This document shows, in pieces, positions 7,872 through 16,035 of a stretch of DNA of 64,000 bases. The number at the start of each line of letters is the position of its first letter. The stretch's first letter is position 1. The stretch is from Scandinavium hiltneri (lineage in GTDB: Bacteria; Pseudomonadota; Gammaproteobacteria; Enterobacterales; Enterobacteriaceae), in contig NZ_JALIGE010000076.1 in assembly GCF_024764835.1 (NCBI RefSeq), positions 1,193,291 to 1,257,290 on the forward strand, in the 5' to 3' direction. A program made the position numbers and the translations under genes. The notes under the pieces were generated by a model. That model was not told where the DNA came from. It worked only from the letters and a program-made list of their open reading frames with translations, and did not search any database.

Positions 7872-8258
7872 ATGCAAACATTACCTTTACTCCCGTCCAG
7901 GGCGGCATCGTCACATCCTGCGCCCGTGGAAATCTGGCAGACCCTGCTTACCCACCTGCCGGGTCAGCACTATGGCCTGGCACTCAGCGATACACCGTTT
8001 GGCAACGATGCTGTCATTCAGGAGCATATCGACGCCGGAATTTCACTGTGCGACGCCGTGAATTTCATTGTCGAGAAATATGACCTGGTACGCACCGACC
8101 GTGGCGGATTCACCGCGATGGAGCAGTCGCCGCGCATCAGCAGTATCGACATTCTTCGCGCCCGTCGTGCTACCGGCCTGATGCAGCGTAACGGCTATCA
8201 GCAGGTCACCCGTATCACCTGCGGTACGGGGCCATCCAGAGGGGATTCACCACAATGA
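7872..8258 (+). CDS. cbtA: Type IV toxin CbtA (YeeV/YkfI family)
   Basis: A 128-residue protein, full length for CbtA (124 in E. coli YeeV). Diagnostic segments are VEIWQTLLTHLPGQHYGLALSDTPF, the helix around AGISLCDAVNFIVEKYDLVRTDR, and SIDILRARRATGLMQRNGY. CbtA inhibits polymerisation of MreB and FtsZ and makes cells lemon-shaped in E. coli. The C-terminus (RITCGTGPSRGDSPQ) is a few residues longer than usual. Its stop overlaps the start of the DUF5983 gene by four bases, so toxin and downstream gene are translationally coupled. Confidence 0.9.
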   Translation: MQTLPLLPSRAASSHPAPVEIWQTLLTHLPGQHYGLALSDTPFGNDAVIQEHIDAGISLCDAVNFIVEKYDLVRTDRGGFTAMEQSPRISSIDILRARRATGLMQRNGYQQVTRITCGTGPSRGDSPQ

Positions 8259-8746
8259 AGCTCTCTCTCACTGTGGAAGCTGACAGCATCAACGTACTGG
8301 CGCTCAATAGGGGGCGGATTGCCGTCGATATGGGCGGCATTGAACTCAGCCAGCTGGTCGATGCCGTGAACAGCAACGGCTGCACACTGCGTATTGCGGA
8401 CGAACCGGGAACCGTTAGCGTCGAAAGTCCTGTGCCCTTCAGGATCCGGCTCAGTGGACTATGTTGCAGCACGGCGCATATCACCCATGAAGACAATTCG
8501 CTGCTGTATGCGTTGTCGCATGAGGATCCGGAGTATGGCAACGCCGAATGGATCCACTATACCGGCAGCGGCTATCTGATCCGCCTTGATGCATGGACGT
8601 TTCCGATCCTGCGACTTAAACGCCTGGGTCTCTCCAGCGCCTGCCGTCGCCTGTTACTCATCCTGATGCGTCGCTATCAACTGGGCATCATTCATCTGGA
8701 CGCCTTTGGCGAACTGCTGCCAGGCTTTGAGATTTTTGACTGGTAA
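8255..8746 (+). CDS. DUF5983 family protein
   Basis: A 163-residue protein of the DUF5983 type that regularly follows cbtA in CP4-like islands. Recognisable parts are MKLSLTVEADSINVLALNRGRIAVDMGGIEL and the C-terminal RRYQLGIIHLDAFGELLPGFEIFDW. It overlaps cbtA by ATGA. Function unknown; its strict neighbourhood suggests it belongs to the toxin-antitoxin transcript. Confidence 0.75.
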   Translation: MKLSLTVEADSINVLALNRGRIAVDMGGIELSQLVDAVNSNGCTLRIADEPGTVSVESPVPFRIRLSGLCCSTAHITHEDNSLLYALSHEDPEYGNAEWIHYTGSGYLIRLDAWTFPILRLKRLGLSSACRRLLLILMRRYQLGIIHLDAFGELLPGFEIFDW

Positions 8747-8774
8747 TTCCTCCACCACCCAACACAGGTACACC

Positions 8775-8978
8775 ATGCCGACATTCACCGCTGAAGCCGC
8801 ACTGGATATCCTGTCTGACTGGCTTCAGGACAATATCGAGTGCGGAACACACATCATCTTCGACAACGATGAGGAGCGGACCGATCCCGCCGTACTGCTG
8901 CCCTTGATCCGGCAGGTACGCCGTGATGTTGCCGATCTCCGGCATCTTCGGCTTCTGCGCCGTGTTGAATCAACATGA
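8775..8978 (+). CDS. DUF957 family protein (YeeW-like)
   Basis: A 67-residue protein matching the DUF957 pattern: TAEAALDILSDWLQDNIECG, then IIFDNDEERTDPAVLLPLI and a charged helix. It is the usual last gene of the yeeSTUVW block and ends just before a strong terminator at 9009. The start is the ATG at 8775, preceded by ACACAGGT. Function unknown. Confidence 0.75.
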   Translation: MPTFTAEAALDILSDWLQDNIECGTHIIFDNDEERTDPAVLLPLIRQVRRDVADLRHLRLLRRVEST

Positions 8979-9008
8979 TTCACCCGGCAAAAACGCCACG
9001 CGCATACA

Positions 9009-9035
9009 CGCCAGCCCTTACCGGCTGGCGTTTTT
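9009..9035 (+). terminator. Rho-independent terminator of cbeA-cbtA block
   Basis: CGCCAGCC (9009-9016) pairs with GGCTGGCG (9023-9030) across a 6-base loop, followed by TTTTTGTTT. An A-run before the distal CGCC could extend the stem. Confidence 0.85.
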
Positions 9036-9056
9036 GTTTATATAAAGGAAAGAAAA

Positions 9057-9905
9057 ATGTCTGAATTACAAATTTTTAATGATCCGGATGTCATATCGGG
9101 GCACACCGAAATCATCAGTTCAACCAATATTGAGCGTGTCGTCACCGGACGTAACGTTGCGCTGGAGCGAATCAGGGCGATAATCCACCAGCTGGCCGAA
9201 ACCTCTGCACTCACCAGCAGCATCGGAGGGAAAACAGCCCTGGACTGGGCCATGAAGCAGGACTTCCGCTGCGGTTGCTGGCTGACAGAGAAAGAAGAAA
9301 CCGCCATGAAGGTCATTACCTGCAATCTCGACCGCAGTATCTGGCGTGATCTCATGAAAAAATCAGGCATGATTTCACTGATGGATGCCGCTGCCCGTGA
9401 CGAGTGGTACCGGAATCTTGAGCGGGATGATATTCCGGCTATCAGTGAAGACAACATCCTCTCAACGTTTGCGCAACTGCACCACAGTAAAAATGAGGTA
9501 TTTGAGCGTGGCGTCATTAACGTTTTCAAAAGCCTGAGCTGGGACTACAAAACGAACTCACCCTGTAAGTTTGGTAAGAAGATCATCGTCAATGGCCTGG
9601 TGAATTACACCCAATGGGGTTTTCGGCTCAATTGGGGAAAGCGGCGCGATCAACTCACAGATCTGGAACGCATGTTGAATCTGCTGGACGGCAAACCGGT
9701 ACCAGAGAATCGCAATGACCTGGGGGTCAGGCTGGACCAGCATATTGATGCACAACGGACATCGGCGGTGTTTGAAGATGATTACTTTTCGATACGCTAC
9801 TTTCAGAAGGGCTCAGCGCACATTACCTTTAAACGGTTGGACCTGATCGACAGGATGAACGGCATTATAGCAAGGCATTATCCGGGGACGCTGGCCTCAC
9901 GATAG
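9057..9905 (+). CDS. DUF4942 domain-containing protein
   Basis: A 282-residue protein with the DUF4942 layout: N-terminal helix VVTGRNVALERIRAIIHQLAE, central LMKKSGMISLMDAAARDEWYRNLERDDIPAI, then ERGVINVFKSLSWDYKTNSPCKFGKKIIV, and a C-terminal DYFSIRYFQKGSAHITFKRLDLIDRMN. Such proteins resemble plasmid and island methyltransferase-associated segments, but no catalytic motif is evident here. It has its own ribosome site (AAAGGAAAG) after the terminator, and is the last gene before the tRNA junction. Confidence 0.8.
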   Translation: MSELQIFNDPDVISGHTEIISSTNIERVVTGRNVALERIRAIIHQLAETSALTSSIGGKTALDWAMKQDFRCGCWLTEKEETAMKVITCNLDRSIWRDLMKKSGMISLMDAAARDEWYRNLERDDIPAISEDNILSTFAQLHHSKNEVFERGVINVFKSLSWDYKTNSPCKFGKKIIVNGLVNYTQWGFRLNWGKRRDQLTDLERMLNLLDGKPVPENRNDLGVRLDQHIDAQRTSAVFEDDYFSIRYFQKGSAHITFKRLDLIDRMNGIIARHYPGTLASR

Positions 9906-10114
9906 TAAACTTGATCGCACCCACGCTCATTTATTTAGTCCGACTGAGCACACTTTGCTGCTCTGGTGGAGTAGAGCCAGAGCTAACATTGCTATCGAAA
10001 AACCATGCGGAGGCGTTGATGACTGTTGATACAAATCACTTACATCAGCAGTTACATGAAAATATGTTATTGGTGTAAGCAATAAAAGATTACAGTGTAA
10101 CGCCTTGATTTTAC

Positions 10115-10190
10115 TGGTGCCGATAATAGGAGTCGAACCTACGACCTTCGCATTACGAATGCGCTGCTCTACCAACTGAGCTATATCGGC
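10115..10190 (-). tRNA. thrW: tRNA-Thr (CGU anticodon)
   Basis: A 76-base cloverleaf on the minus strand beginning GCCGATATAGCTCAG and ending with encoded CCA (TGG at 10115-10117). The anticodon loop TTCGTAA gives anticodon CGU, reading ACG. It lies downstream of proA as in E. coli, and its 3' end is the island junction. Confidence 0.97.
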
Positions 10191-10305
10191 ACTGAGTGCT
10201 GCAAAACACAGGGGATGTGCTTCGGGATGAAAGGTTAAAACTCTGCGGGTGATGCGTCAATGGCCTTGCGAATCAAATGCCTATTTTTGCATCACCCGAG
10301 TTCAA

Positions 10306-11559
10306 TTAAGCACGGACTGTATCGTCACCGAAGCCAATCCACTTGTAGGTAGTCAGTGCTTCGAGGCCCATCGGGCCGCGCGCGTGCAGTTTCTGCGTGC
10401 TGACGGCCACTTCTGCGCCGAGGCCAAACTGAGCGCCATCGGTGAAGCGCGTTGAGGCGTTCACATACACCGCCGAGGAGTCGACTTCGTTGATGAAGCG
10501 GTCCGCGTTGCGCAGAGTGCGGGTCAGAATCGCATCGGAATGCTGCGTCCCGTGCAGGCGAATATGCGCAATGGCATCATCCAGGCCATCGACCAGTTTC
10601 ACGTTCAAATCCAGCGACAGGTATTCATCGTCATACTGCTGAACCTGCACCGGAAGCACGCTCGCCGGGCCTTTTTGCAACGTTGTCAGTGCGTCAGCAT
10701 CAGCATGAAGCGTCACGCCACTCTCCGCCATCTGTTGGCTTAAAACAGGTAAGAACGTGTCGGCAATGGTACGATTCACCAGCAGCGTTTCCACGGTATT
10801 ACAGGTGCTTGGGCGCTGGGTTTTGGCGTTGACGATAATCTTCAGAGCCGGGTCAAATTCAGCAGAATCATCCACGTAGATATGGCACACGCCAATCCCT
10901 CCGGTGATGACCGGAATCGTCGACTGCTCGCGGCACAGCTTGTGCAGGCCCGCACCGCCGCGTGGAATAAGCATGTCGATATATTTGTCCATGCGCAGCA
11001 TTTCATTGACCAGCGCGCGATCCGGGCTTTCAATCGCCTGAACCGCACCCGCAGGGATCCCGCTCTCTTCCAGCGCCTGCTGAATGACTTTCACCGTCGC
11101 AGCGTTAGTGCGCCAGGTTTCTTTCCCACCGCGCAGGATAGCGGCGTTACCGGTTTTCAGGCACAGCGTGGCCACATCAACCGTGACGTTCGGACGGGCT
11201 TCATAAATCACGCCCACCACGCCCAACGGCACACGGCGACGTTCGATGCGCAGGCCACTGTCGAGCTGCCCGCCGTCAATCACCTGCCCGACCGGGTCGG
11301 CGAGTTTGCACACCTGACGCACATCGTCGGCGATGCTTTTCAGGCGAGCGGGATTCAGCGCCAGACGGTCAAGCAGTGCTTCGCTCAGACCATTGCTGCG
11401 TGCTTCTTCAAGATCCTGCGCGTTGGCGCTGAGGATGCTGTCGGTTTGCGCTTCCAGATAATCAGCAATCTTTTCCAGAACCTGATTTTTCTCACGTCCG
11501 GACAGCTGCGCCAGTTTGTACGAGGCCGCTTTGGCCGCTATGCCCATTTGTTCCAGCAT
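10306..11559 (-). CDS. proA: Gamma-glutamyl phosphate reductase
   Basis: A 417-residue protein, exactly the enterobacterial ProA length, of the aldehyde dehydrogenase superfamily. It reduces L-glutamyl 5-phosphate to glutamate semialdehyde with NADPH, the second step of proline synthesis. The catalytic Cys is in the RPSTCNTVETLLVNR segment; the N-terminal MLEQMGIAAKAASYKLAQLS and C-terminal LTTYKWIGFGDD are typical. It is 10 bp downstream of proB, so they form the proBA operon, with thrW following. Confidence 0.97.
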   Translation of the reverse strand: MLEQMGIAAKAASYKLAQLSGREKNQVLEKIADYLEAQTDSILSANAQDLEEARSNGLSEALLDRLALNPARLKSIADDVRQVCKLADPVGQVIDGGQLDSGLRIERRRVPLGVVGVIYEARPNVTVDVATLCLKTGNAAILRGGKETWRTNAATVKVIQQALEESGIPAGAVQAIESPDRALVNEMLRMDKYIDMLIPRGGAGLHKLCREQSTIPVITGGIGVCHIYVDDSAEFDPALKIIVNAKTQRPSTCNTVETLLVNRTIADTFLPVLSQQMAESGVTLHADADALTTLQKGPASVLPVQVQQYDDEYLSLDLNVKLVDGLDDAIAHIRLHGTQHSDAILTRTLRNADRFINEVDSSAVYVNASTRFTDGAQFGLGAEVAVSTQKLHARGPMGLEALTTYKWIGFGDDTVRA

Positions 11560-11569
11560 TGAAGGCTCC

Positions 11570-12673
11570 TTAACGGGTAATCATGTCGTCGCGATGCACG
11601 GCAACCGGGCCGTACTCGTAACCGAGAATGGCGTCGATTTGCTGCGAGTGATGTCCGGCAATCCGACGCAGCGCGTCGCTGTTGTAGCGGGTAACGCCGT
11701 GAGCGATGTCGCGACCGTCGAGAGTACGAATACGGATCACTTCACCACGGGAGAAGTTACCTGTCACGCTTTTAATTCCTTTTGGAAGCAATGAACTTCC
11801 TCTTTCCAGAATTGCAGAGACAGCGCCTTCATCCACGGTGATTTCGCCGGCTGGCGGTGCGCCAAAGATCCAGCGTTTGCGGGTTTCGAGTGGTGAAGTC
11901 TGGGCGTGGAAACGTGTGCCGACAGCGACCCCTGCCATTACATCGCCAATCACGCCCGGGCGGCTCCCTGCGGCAATAATGGTGTCGATTCCGGCGCGAC
12001 AGGCGACGTCAGCCGCCTGCAATTTGGTGCCCATTCCGCCAGTGCCGAGGCCAGATACACTGTCACCGGCAATCGAGCGCAGCGCGTCGTCAATGCCGTG
12101 TACGTCCTGAATCAGTTCTGCCTGCGGATTGGTGCGCGGGTCAGCGGTGAACAGCCCTTGCTGGTCAGTCAATAGCAGCAGTTTGTCGGCTCCGGCAAGG
12201 ATTGCCGCCAGTGCAGACAGGTTGTCGTTGTCGCCCACTTTAATTTCAGCGGTAGCGACGGCGTCATTCTCGTTGATAACCGGCACGATGTGGTTATCGA
12301 GCAGCGCACGCAGCGTGTCACGGGCATTGAGGAAACGCTCTCTGTCTTCCATGTCCGCACGGGTCAGTAACATCTGTCCGACGTGAATTCCGTAAATCGA
12401 GAAAAGCTGTTCCCAGAGCTGAATCAGACGGCTTTGGCCGACTGCGGCCAGCAGCTGTTTAGAGGCGATTGTGGCAGGCAGTTCCGGGTAGCCGAGGTGT
12501 TCACGCCCGGCGGCAATCGCCCCTGACGTTACAATCACAATCCGATGTCCTGCGGCATGCAGCTGCGCGCACTGGCGCACTAATTCCACGATATGGGCGC
12601 GATTAAGGCGGCGCGACCCCCCGGTTAAAACACTGGTACCCAGTTTGATGACCAGCGTCTGGCTGTCACTCAT
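11570..12673 (-). CDS. proB: Glutamate 5-kinase
   Basis: A 367-residue protein: amino-acid kinase domain from MSDSQTLVIKLGTSVLTGG to about 255, then a C-terminal PUA domain (from about 275, TVDEGAVSAILERGSSLLPKGIKSV). It phosphorylates glutamate in the first, proline-inhibited step of proline synthesis. I chose the ATG at 12673 because homology starts there; the frame stays open upstream to 12829 but that part has no family match. It is divergent from the porin gene, and the shared region carries two Pho boxes. Confidence 0.97.
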   Translation of the reverse strand: MSDSQTLVIKLGTSVLTGGSRRLNRAHIVELVRQCAQLHAAGHRIVIVTSGAIAAGREHLGYPELPATIASKQLLAAVGQSRLIQLWEQLFSIYGIHVGQMLLTRADMEDRERFLNARDTLRALLDNHIVPVINENDAVATAEIKVGDNDNLSALAAILAGADKLLLLTDQQGLFTADPRTNPQAELIQDVHGIDDALRSIAGDSVSGLGTGGMGTKLQAADVACRAGIDTIIAAGSRPGVIGDVMAGVAVGTRFHAQTSPLETRKRWIFGAPPAGEITVDEGAVSAILERGSSLLPKGIKSVTGNFSRGEVIRIRTLDGRDIAHGVTRYNSDALRRIAGHHSQQIDAILGYEYGPVAVHRDDMITR

Positions 12674-12795
12674 AATTCTCTGCCATTCAATGTGTACGAA
12701 AAGGACGTTGTAACAGGACTCAGGCCGCTTGCCAACTCCCTGAGCGGGTTGCAGGGCACTTTGTTGCGCGGGATCAGGAAGCGTAGCGGCAGATA

Positions 12796-12813
12796 ATGGC
12801 ACTTTTATGACAG
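12796..12813 (-). promoter_or_regulatory. Upstream inverted Pho box
   Basis: On the minus strand CTGTCATAAAAGTGCCAT matches the 7-4-7 Pho box (two CTGTCAT-like repeats around an A/T spacer). In E. coli phoE an additional upstream Pho box of opposite orientation is known; this one holds that position. Confidence 0.6.
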
Positions 12814-12850
12814 AAACACTCAAACACAATTATTTAAAACTATTCTTACT

Positions 12851-12868
12851 TTGTCATAAAACTTTCAT
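12851..12868 (+). promoter_or_regulatory. PhoB box of the phoE-locus porin
   Basis: TTGTCATAAAACTTTCAT matches the Pho box consensus CTGTCATAAAACTGTCAT at 16 of 18 positions, 80 bp before the porin start. It indicates PhoB activation on phosphate starvation. Confidence 0.85.
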
Positions 12869-12948
12869 TTCCCCGCGTTACAACCCTTTCTGTTTTTTAA
12901 ATCGGGCGAGTTCCCAAATTTAAGCGCGTATATTAATCAGGGTTAAAA

Positions 12949-14046
12949 ATGAAAAAGACCACACTGGCATTGATGGTACTGGGCGTAATGTCTTCCACAG
13001 CAGCACAGGCCGCAGAAATTTATAATAAAGACGGTAATAAACTGGATCTTTATGGTCGCGTTAAAGCTGAACATTATATGAGTGACAACGACGCGGTAGA
13101 CGGCGATCAGTCTTATATTCGTTTAGGCTTTAAAGGTCAGACTCAAATTAACGACCAACTGACCGGTTTTGGCCAGTGGGAATATCAGGTTGCGGCGAAC
13201 AAAGTGGAAGGCGATCCGGCAACCACCAAAACGCGTCTGGCCTTTGCGGGTCTGAAAGCCGGTGATATCGGTTCTTTCGACTACGGCCGTAACTACGGCG
13301 TTCTGTATAACGTCGCGGCGTATACCGATATGATCCCAGAGTTCGGTGATGACTCCTTCGTCAAAACCGATAACTTCATGACCGGTCGTGCGAATGGCCT
13401 GGCGACCTATCGCAACAACAACTTCTTCGGTCTGGTTGATGGCCTGAAACTGGCTCTGCAGTACCAGGGAAAGAACGAGAACGATGGCCGGGCTGCCAGC
13501 AAAGCTAACGGTGACGGCTTCGGTACGTCCCTGAGCTATGACTTCGGCGATTCCGGTTTCACCCTCGGTGCCGCCTACTCTAACTCCAACCGTACCCTGA
13601 CTCAGCAGGACAGCACCTTCGGTAAAGGTACCGACGCTGAAGCCTGGACCACCGGCTTTAAATACGACGCCAACAGCGTGTACCTGGCAGCTATTTATGC
13701 CGAAACGCGCAACATGACCCCAATTTCCGGCACCGCGTCAATCGGCGGCGTGGATACGAAAGTCAGCGGCTTCGCGAATAAAAACCAGGCATTAGAACTC
13801 GTCGCACAATATCAGTTCGATTTCGGTCTGCGCCCCTCCATTGGTTATATCCAGTCTAAAGGTAAGGATATTGAAGGCGTAGGCGATGCGGATCTGGTGA
13901 AATATATCGACGTGGCGGCCACCTATTACTTCAACAAAAACATGTCAGCGTTTGTTGATTATAAAATCAACCAACTGAGCGATGATAATAAACTCGCGCT
14001 GAATAACGACGACGTGGTTGCGCTGGGTCTGGTGTACCAGTTCTAA
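12949..14046 (+). CDS. phoE: Trimeric outer-membrane porin at the phoE locus
   Basis: A 365-residue general porin with a 21-residue signal peptide (cleavage AQA-AEIYNK), 16-strand barrel repeats and the C-terminal LVYQF with terminal Phe needed for barrel assembly. Location between proB and crl and the Pho boxes mark it as phoE. The C-terminal half is PhoE-like (FDFGLRPSIGYIQSKGKDIEGVGDADLV). The N-terminal half and constriction loop L3 (YTDMIPEFGDDSFVKTDNFMTGR) resemble OmpF/OmpC-type sequence. Counting from the mature N-terminus, position 125 is Gly, where E. coli PhoE has Lys125, the residue that sets anion preference. Selectivity may therefore differ from classical PhoE; Lys118 could partly compensate. 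Confidence 0.88.
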   Translation: MKKTTLALMVLGVMSSTAAQAAEIYNKDGNKLDLYGRVKAEHYMSDNDAVDGDQSYIRLGFKGQTQINDQLTGFGQWEYQVAANKVEGDPATTKTRLAFAGLKAGDIGSFDYGRNYGVLYNVAAYTDMIPEFGDDSFVKTDNFMTGRANGLATYRNNNFFGLVDGLKLALQYQGKNENDGRAASKANGDGFGTSLSYDFGDSGFTLGAAYSNSNRTLTQQDSTFGKGTDAEAWTTGFKYDANSVYLAAIYAETRNMTPISGTASIGGVDTKVSGFANKNQALELVAQYQFDFGLRPSIGYIQSKGKDIEGVGDADLVKYIDVAATYYFNKNMSAFVDYKINQLSDDNKLALNNDDVVALGLVYQF

Positions 14047-14060
14047 TCTTCCCAAATTAA

Positions 14061-14091
14061 AAGGCCCCTTCAACAGTGAGGGGCCTTTTTT
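14061..14091 (+). terminator. Terminator of phoE
   Basis: AAGGCCCCT (14061-14069) pairs with AGGGGCCTT (14079-14087) and is followed by a T-run, 15 bp past the porin stop. Confidence 0.9.
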
Positions 14092-14110
14092 ATTTCTTCT
14101 GCGAAATGAC

Positions 14111-14509
14111 TTATGCCGACAATCTTACCGGCTGTTCCACATCTTCTGCAGGCTCGAGCGCCAGGTCGAACGTTTTCAGCAAGTCGCGAGCTCGGGCGTG
14201 GAAATCACGCAGAGTCTGTTCCAGCCTGTCGGTAACTTCAGTGTCTTTGATGGCCGTTGCCTGCCAGTTGCCGTGTTTATCGAACAGGCCAAACTGATAG
14301 CTATAAGTGAAACGCTTTTCCTGCGCTTCCATTTCCAGCCACCAGCCCCAAAACTCACGGACTTCCGGGGCCGGTTTGACATTGACGCATACGGCCAGGC
14401 AATCGAAAAAGAAGCGATTATCCTCACACTGCTCTGCCCGAATGTACGGGCCAAGGGCAGTGAATTTCTTGATCAGTTTACTCTTCGGGTGTCCACTCGG
14501 TAACGTCAT
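14111..14509 (-). CDS. crl: Sigma factor-binding protein Crl
   Basis: A 132-residue protein with the family start MTLPSGHPKSKLIKKFTALGPYIR and the aromatic core REFWGWWLEMEAQEKRFTYSYQFGLFDKHGNW. Crl binds sigma-S (RpoS) and helps it capture core RNA polymerase, raising expression of curli and other stationary-phase genes. It is convergent to phoE, as in E. coli. Length equals the usual 133 within one residue. Confidence 0.96.
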   Translation of the reverse strand: MTLPSGHPKSKLIKKFTALGPYIRAEQCEDNRFFFDCLAVCVNVKPAPEVREFWGWWLEMEAQEKRFTYSYQFGLFDKHGNWQATAIKDTEVTDRLEQTLRDFHARARDLLKTFDLALEPAEDVEQPVRLSA

Positions 14510-14566
14510 TGCTGTCTCCTTTAGTGATGCAACTGTTTTACCAAATCAATAGAATTTAGCAATCTA

Positions 14567-15811
14567 TTAACCAATTCTATGATTGATCCAGGTGGCAATT
14601 TCTTTCAATGCTTTGTCAAAATTGCGATAAACCGGTTTAAACGGGATCTGCATCAACTTGCCATCGGCAGATGACGAGGTGATTAAACGCGATTCTTCTT
14701 CCGGACTGAACGGGTCGTTTTGCCAGTAGCCTGACAGCATTGGCGTTGGGCATCGACGGCCCAGTAACCCCTGCGTTTTCAGGGAGTAACGATTGAGCTC
14801 TACGCGCAGCGCATCGTCGGAGGCATCGTGCATACCCAACCGCGAGGCCAGCACATCGAGATACATTTCTGGTACATTTTCCTGGCGCTGCGGGTCACTG
14901 AGCAGGTGATGGACCACCGGTCCGAGACAGGCCACCGCTTTCAGACGGGGTGATTCCAGATACGCCAGGCGCACCGCCACGTTGGCCCCGAAGCGGAAAC
15001 CAAATGCCGCCACGCGGGTATGATCGACCCAGGGAATATTCGGCAGCGATTTCAGAACCTGTTGGTGCAGGAAGCTGGAATCCTGGGTCAGCTTCCATTT
15101 GGACGAGAAGCCTATCGACGGCATGTCCAGCGTCAGCATCGCAATCCCCAGCGGCGCTAAGTATTTGTCAAACAGGCTGTAGTTGTCGCTTTGCAGCGCA
15201 TCCAGCCCGCCGCACATCAGCACCGTCGGGAACGGGCCTTCGCCTGGTGGCATGTGCAGGAATCCCGTTACCGGAGAACCGCCGGGGATCTTAAACTCCA
15301 GCTCACGCAGAGAGCCCGGCAAACGCTGGGCGGCTTCTTCATAGGCCCGATTCGCCAGTGCCTGCGCCTGTTCAGCGAGGTCATCGCCTTTCAGATGCGG
15401 GTAAGCGGCGATGCTGTAGAGATTAGAGGCGTGCAGCCAATGGCGGCCGCTCAGCGCATCGTCCGGCTCCTGACACGCTTTCTGCTGCCAGAGCATCGCT
15501 TGCTTCGACCATTCGTAAATCCAGTTACCGCCGCGATAGCCGACCACGGTGTCATACAGGTCATCGTCGGTACGCTCTGACGGACTCATCACAATGCGCG
15601 CCTGCACGTCGAGAATTTCCTGCGGCAAGACGCCACGCCAGATCCACATCAGGCGGTTCACCATCCGGTACCAGTGAGGAACATTTTTCCCGTCCAGCGC
15701 GGATTGCACCGCAGAATCGGCGCCATGATGGAAGCGACGCACCAGCGTCGAGGTTTCAGGGTGCTTGAAACGCGGTTTAAAGAGGACTTCGCTGAGATTG
15801 GCTTCTGGCAT
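14567..15811 (-). CDS. frsA: Esterase FrsA (fermentation-respiration switch)
   Basis: A 414-residue alpha/beta-hydrolase, the usual FrsA length. The N-terminal helical region (ANLSEVLFKPRFKHPETSTLVRRF) is typical, and the hydrolase fold follows from about residue 170 (GGLDALQSDNYSLFDKYLAPLGIAML). At the nucleophile elbow the sequence is AAFGFRFGANVAVRLAYL, with no Ser in the GxSxG position; E. coli FrsA shares this, so it is a family property, not a mutation. FrsA associates with enzyme IIA-Glc and influences fermentation flux. The gene stands alone, upstream of crl and downstream of gpt, all on the minus strand. Confidence 0.95.
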   Translation of the reverse strand: MPEANLSEVLFKPRFKHPETSTLVRRFHHGADSAVQSALDGKNVPHWYRMVNRLMWIWRGVLPQEILDVQARIVMSPSERTDDDLYDTVVGYRGGNWIYEWSKQAMLWQQKACQEPDDALSGRHWLHASNLYSIAAYPHLKGDDLAEQAQALANRAYEEAAQRLPGSLRELEFKIPGGSPVTGFLHMPPGEGPFPTVLMCGGLDALQSDNYSLFDKYLAPLGIAMLTLDMPSIGFSSKWKLTQDSSFLHQQVLKSLPNIPWVDHTRVAAFGFRFGANVAVRLAYLESPRLKAVACLGPVVHHLLSDPQRQENVPEMYLDVLASRLGMHDASDDALRVELNRYSLKTQGLLGRRCPTPMLSGYWQNDPFSPEEESRLITSSSADGKLMQIPFKPVYRNFDKALKEIATWINHRIG

Positions 15812-15871
15812 CGCATAGACTCCATGAACACGACATGACTTCTATTGTACCTCGCCGGGCGCTAAAAAGAA

Positions 15872-15895
15872 CAACGCCCGGTTAACCGGGCGTTG
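15872..15895 (-). terminator. Terminator of gpt (symmetrical hairpin)
   Basis: CAACGCCCGG-TTAA-CCGGGCGTTG, a perfect 10-bp stem. On the minus strand it is followed by TTCTTTTT, and on the plus strand by six A, so it could also work in the other direction. Confidence 0.8.
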
Positions 15896-15929
15896 AAAAA
15901 ACAATAAACAGAATATCCGCGAGTTTCAG

Positions 15930-16030
15930 TTCACAGGAAGGCGGCAAGATTATGTGCCCCCAACAGCTTACTCATGTAAGTGACTGGGGTGAATAATCGC
16001 AGGCAACGCCCTGTGGGCTGAAAAGCGAAG
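15930..16030. repeat. Enterobacterial intergenic repeat-like element
   Basis: The segment contains GGAAGGCGGCAAG, CAGCTTACTCATGTAAGTG (a CTTAC/GTAAG mini-hairpin), ACTGGGGTGA and GCAGGCAACGCC. These blocks recur in this order downstream of many enterobacterial genes. I recognise the pattern from other genomes but cannot name the family with certainty. Confidence 0.5.
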
Positions 16031-16035
16031 GATAT

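Larger units (their letters stand above)
1..10114. mobile_element. Genomic island end inserted at thrW (CP4-type)
   Basis: Everything from the left edge up to the 3' end of tRNA-Thr at 10115 is accessory. The gene set (EcsC, DUF905, DUF932/YfjQ, KlcA, RadC-like, DUF987, CbeA, CbtA, DUF5983, DUF957, DUF4942) is the module repeated in the E. coli islands CP4-6, CP4-44 and CP4-57. The junction falls at the 3' end of a tRNA gene, the usual target of tyrosine integrases. No integrase, transposase or second copy of the thrW 3' end is present in the window, so the far boundary and any integrase lie to the left of position 1. Confidence 0.85.

Noticed and set aside
9927..10175. 82-residue minus-strand frame next to thrW
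   Set aside because: Runs through the tRNA gene itself, so it is not a protein gene.
12674..12829. N-terminal extension of proB
   Set aside because: The open frame continues 52 codons upstream but crosses the Pho box region; ProB homology begins at MSDSQTLVIKLG.
15930..16030. Possible small RNA downstream of gpt
   Set aside because: The segment is a recurrent intergenic repeat type; no promoter or terminator pair specific to it was seen, so it is listed only as a repeat.
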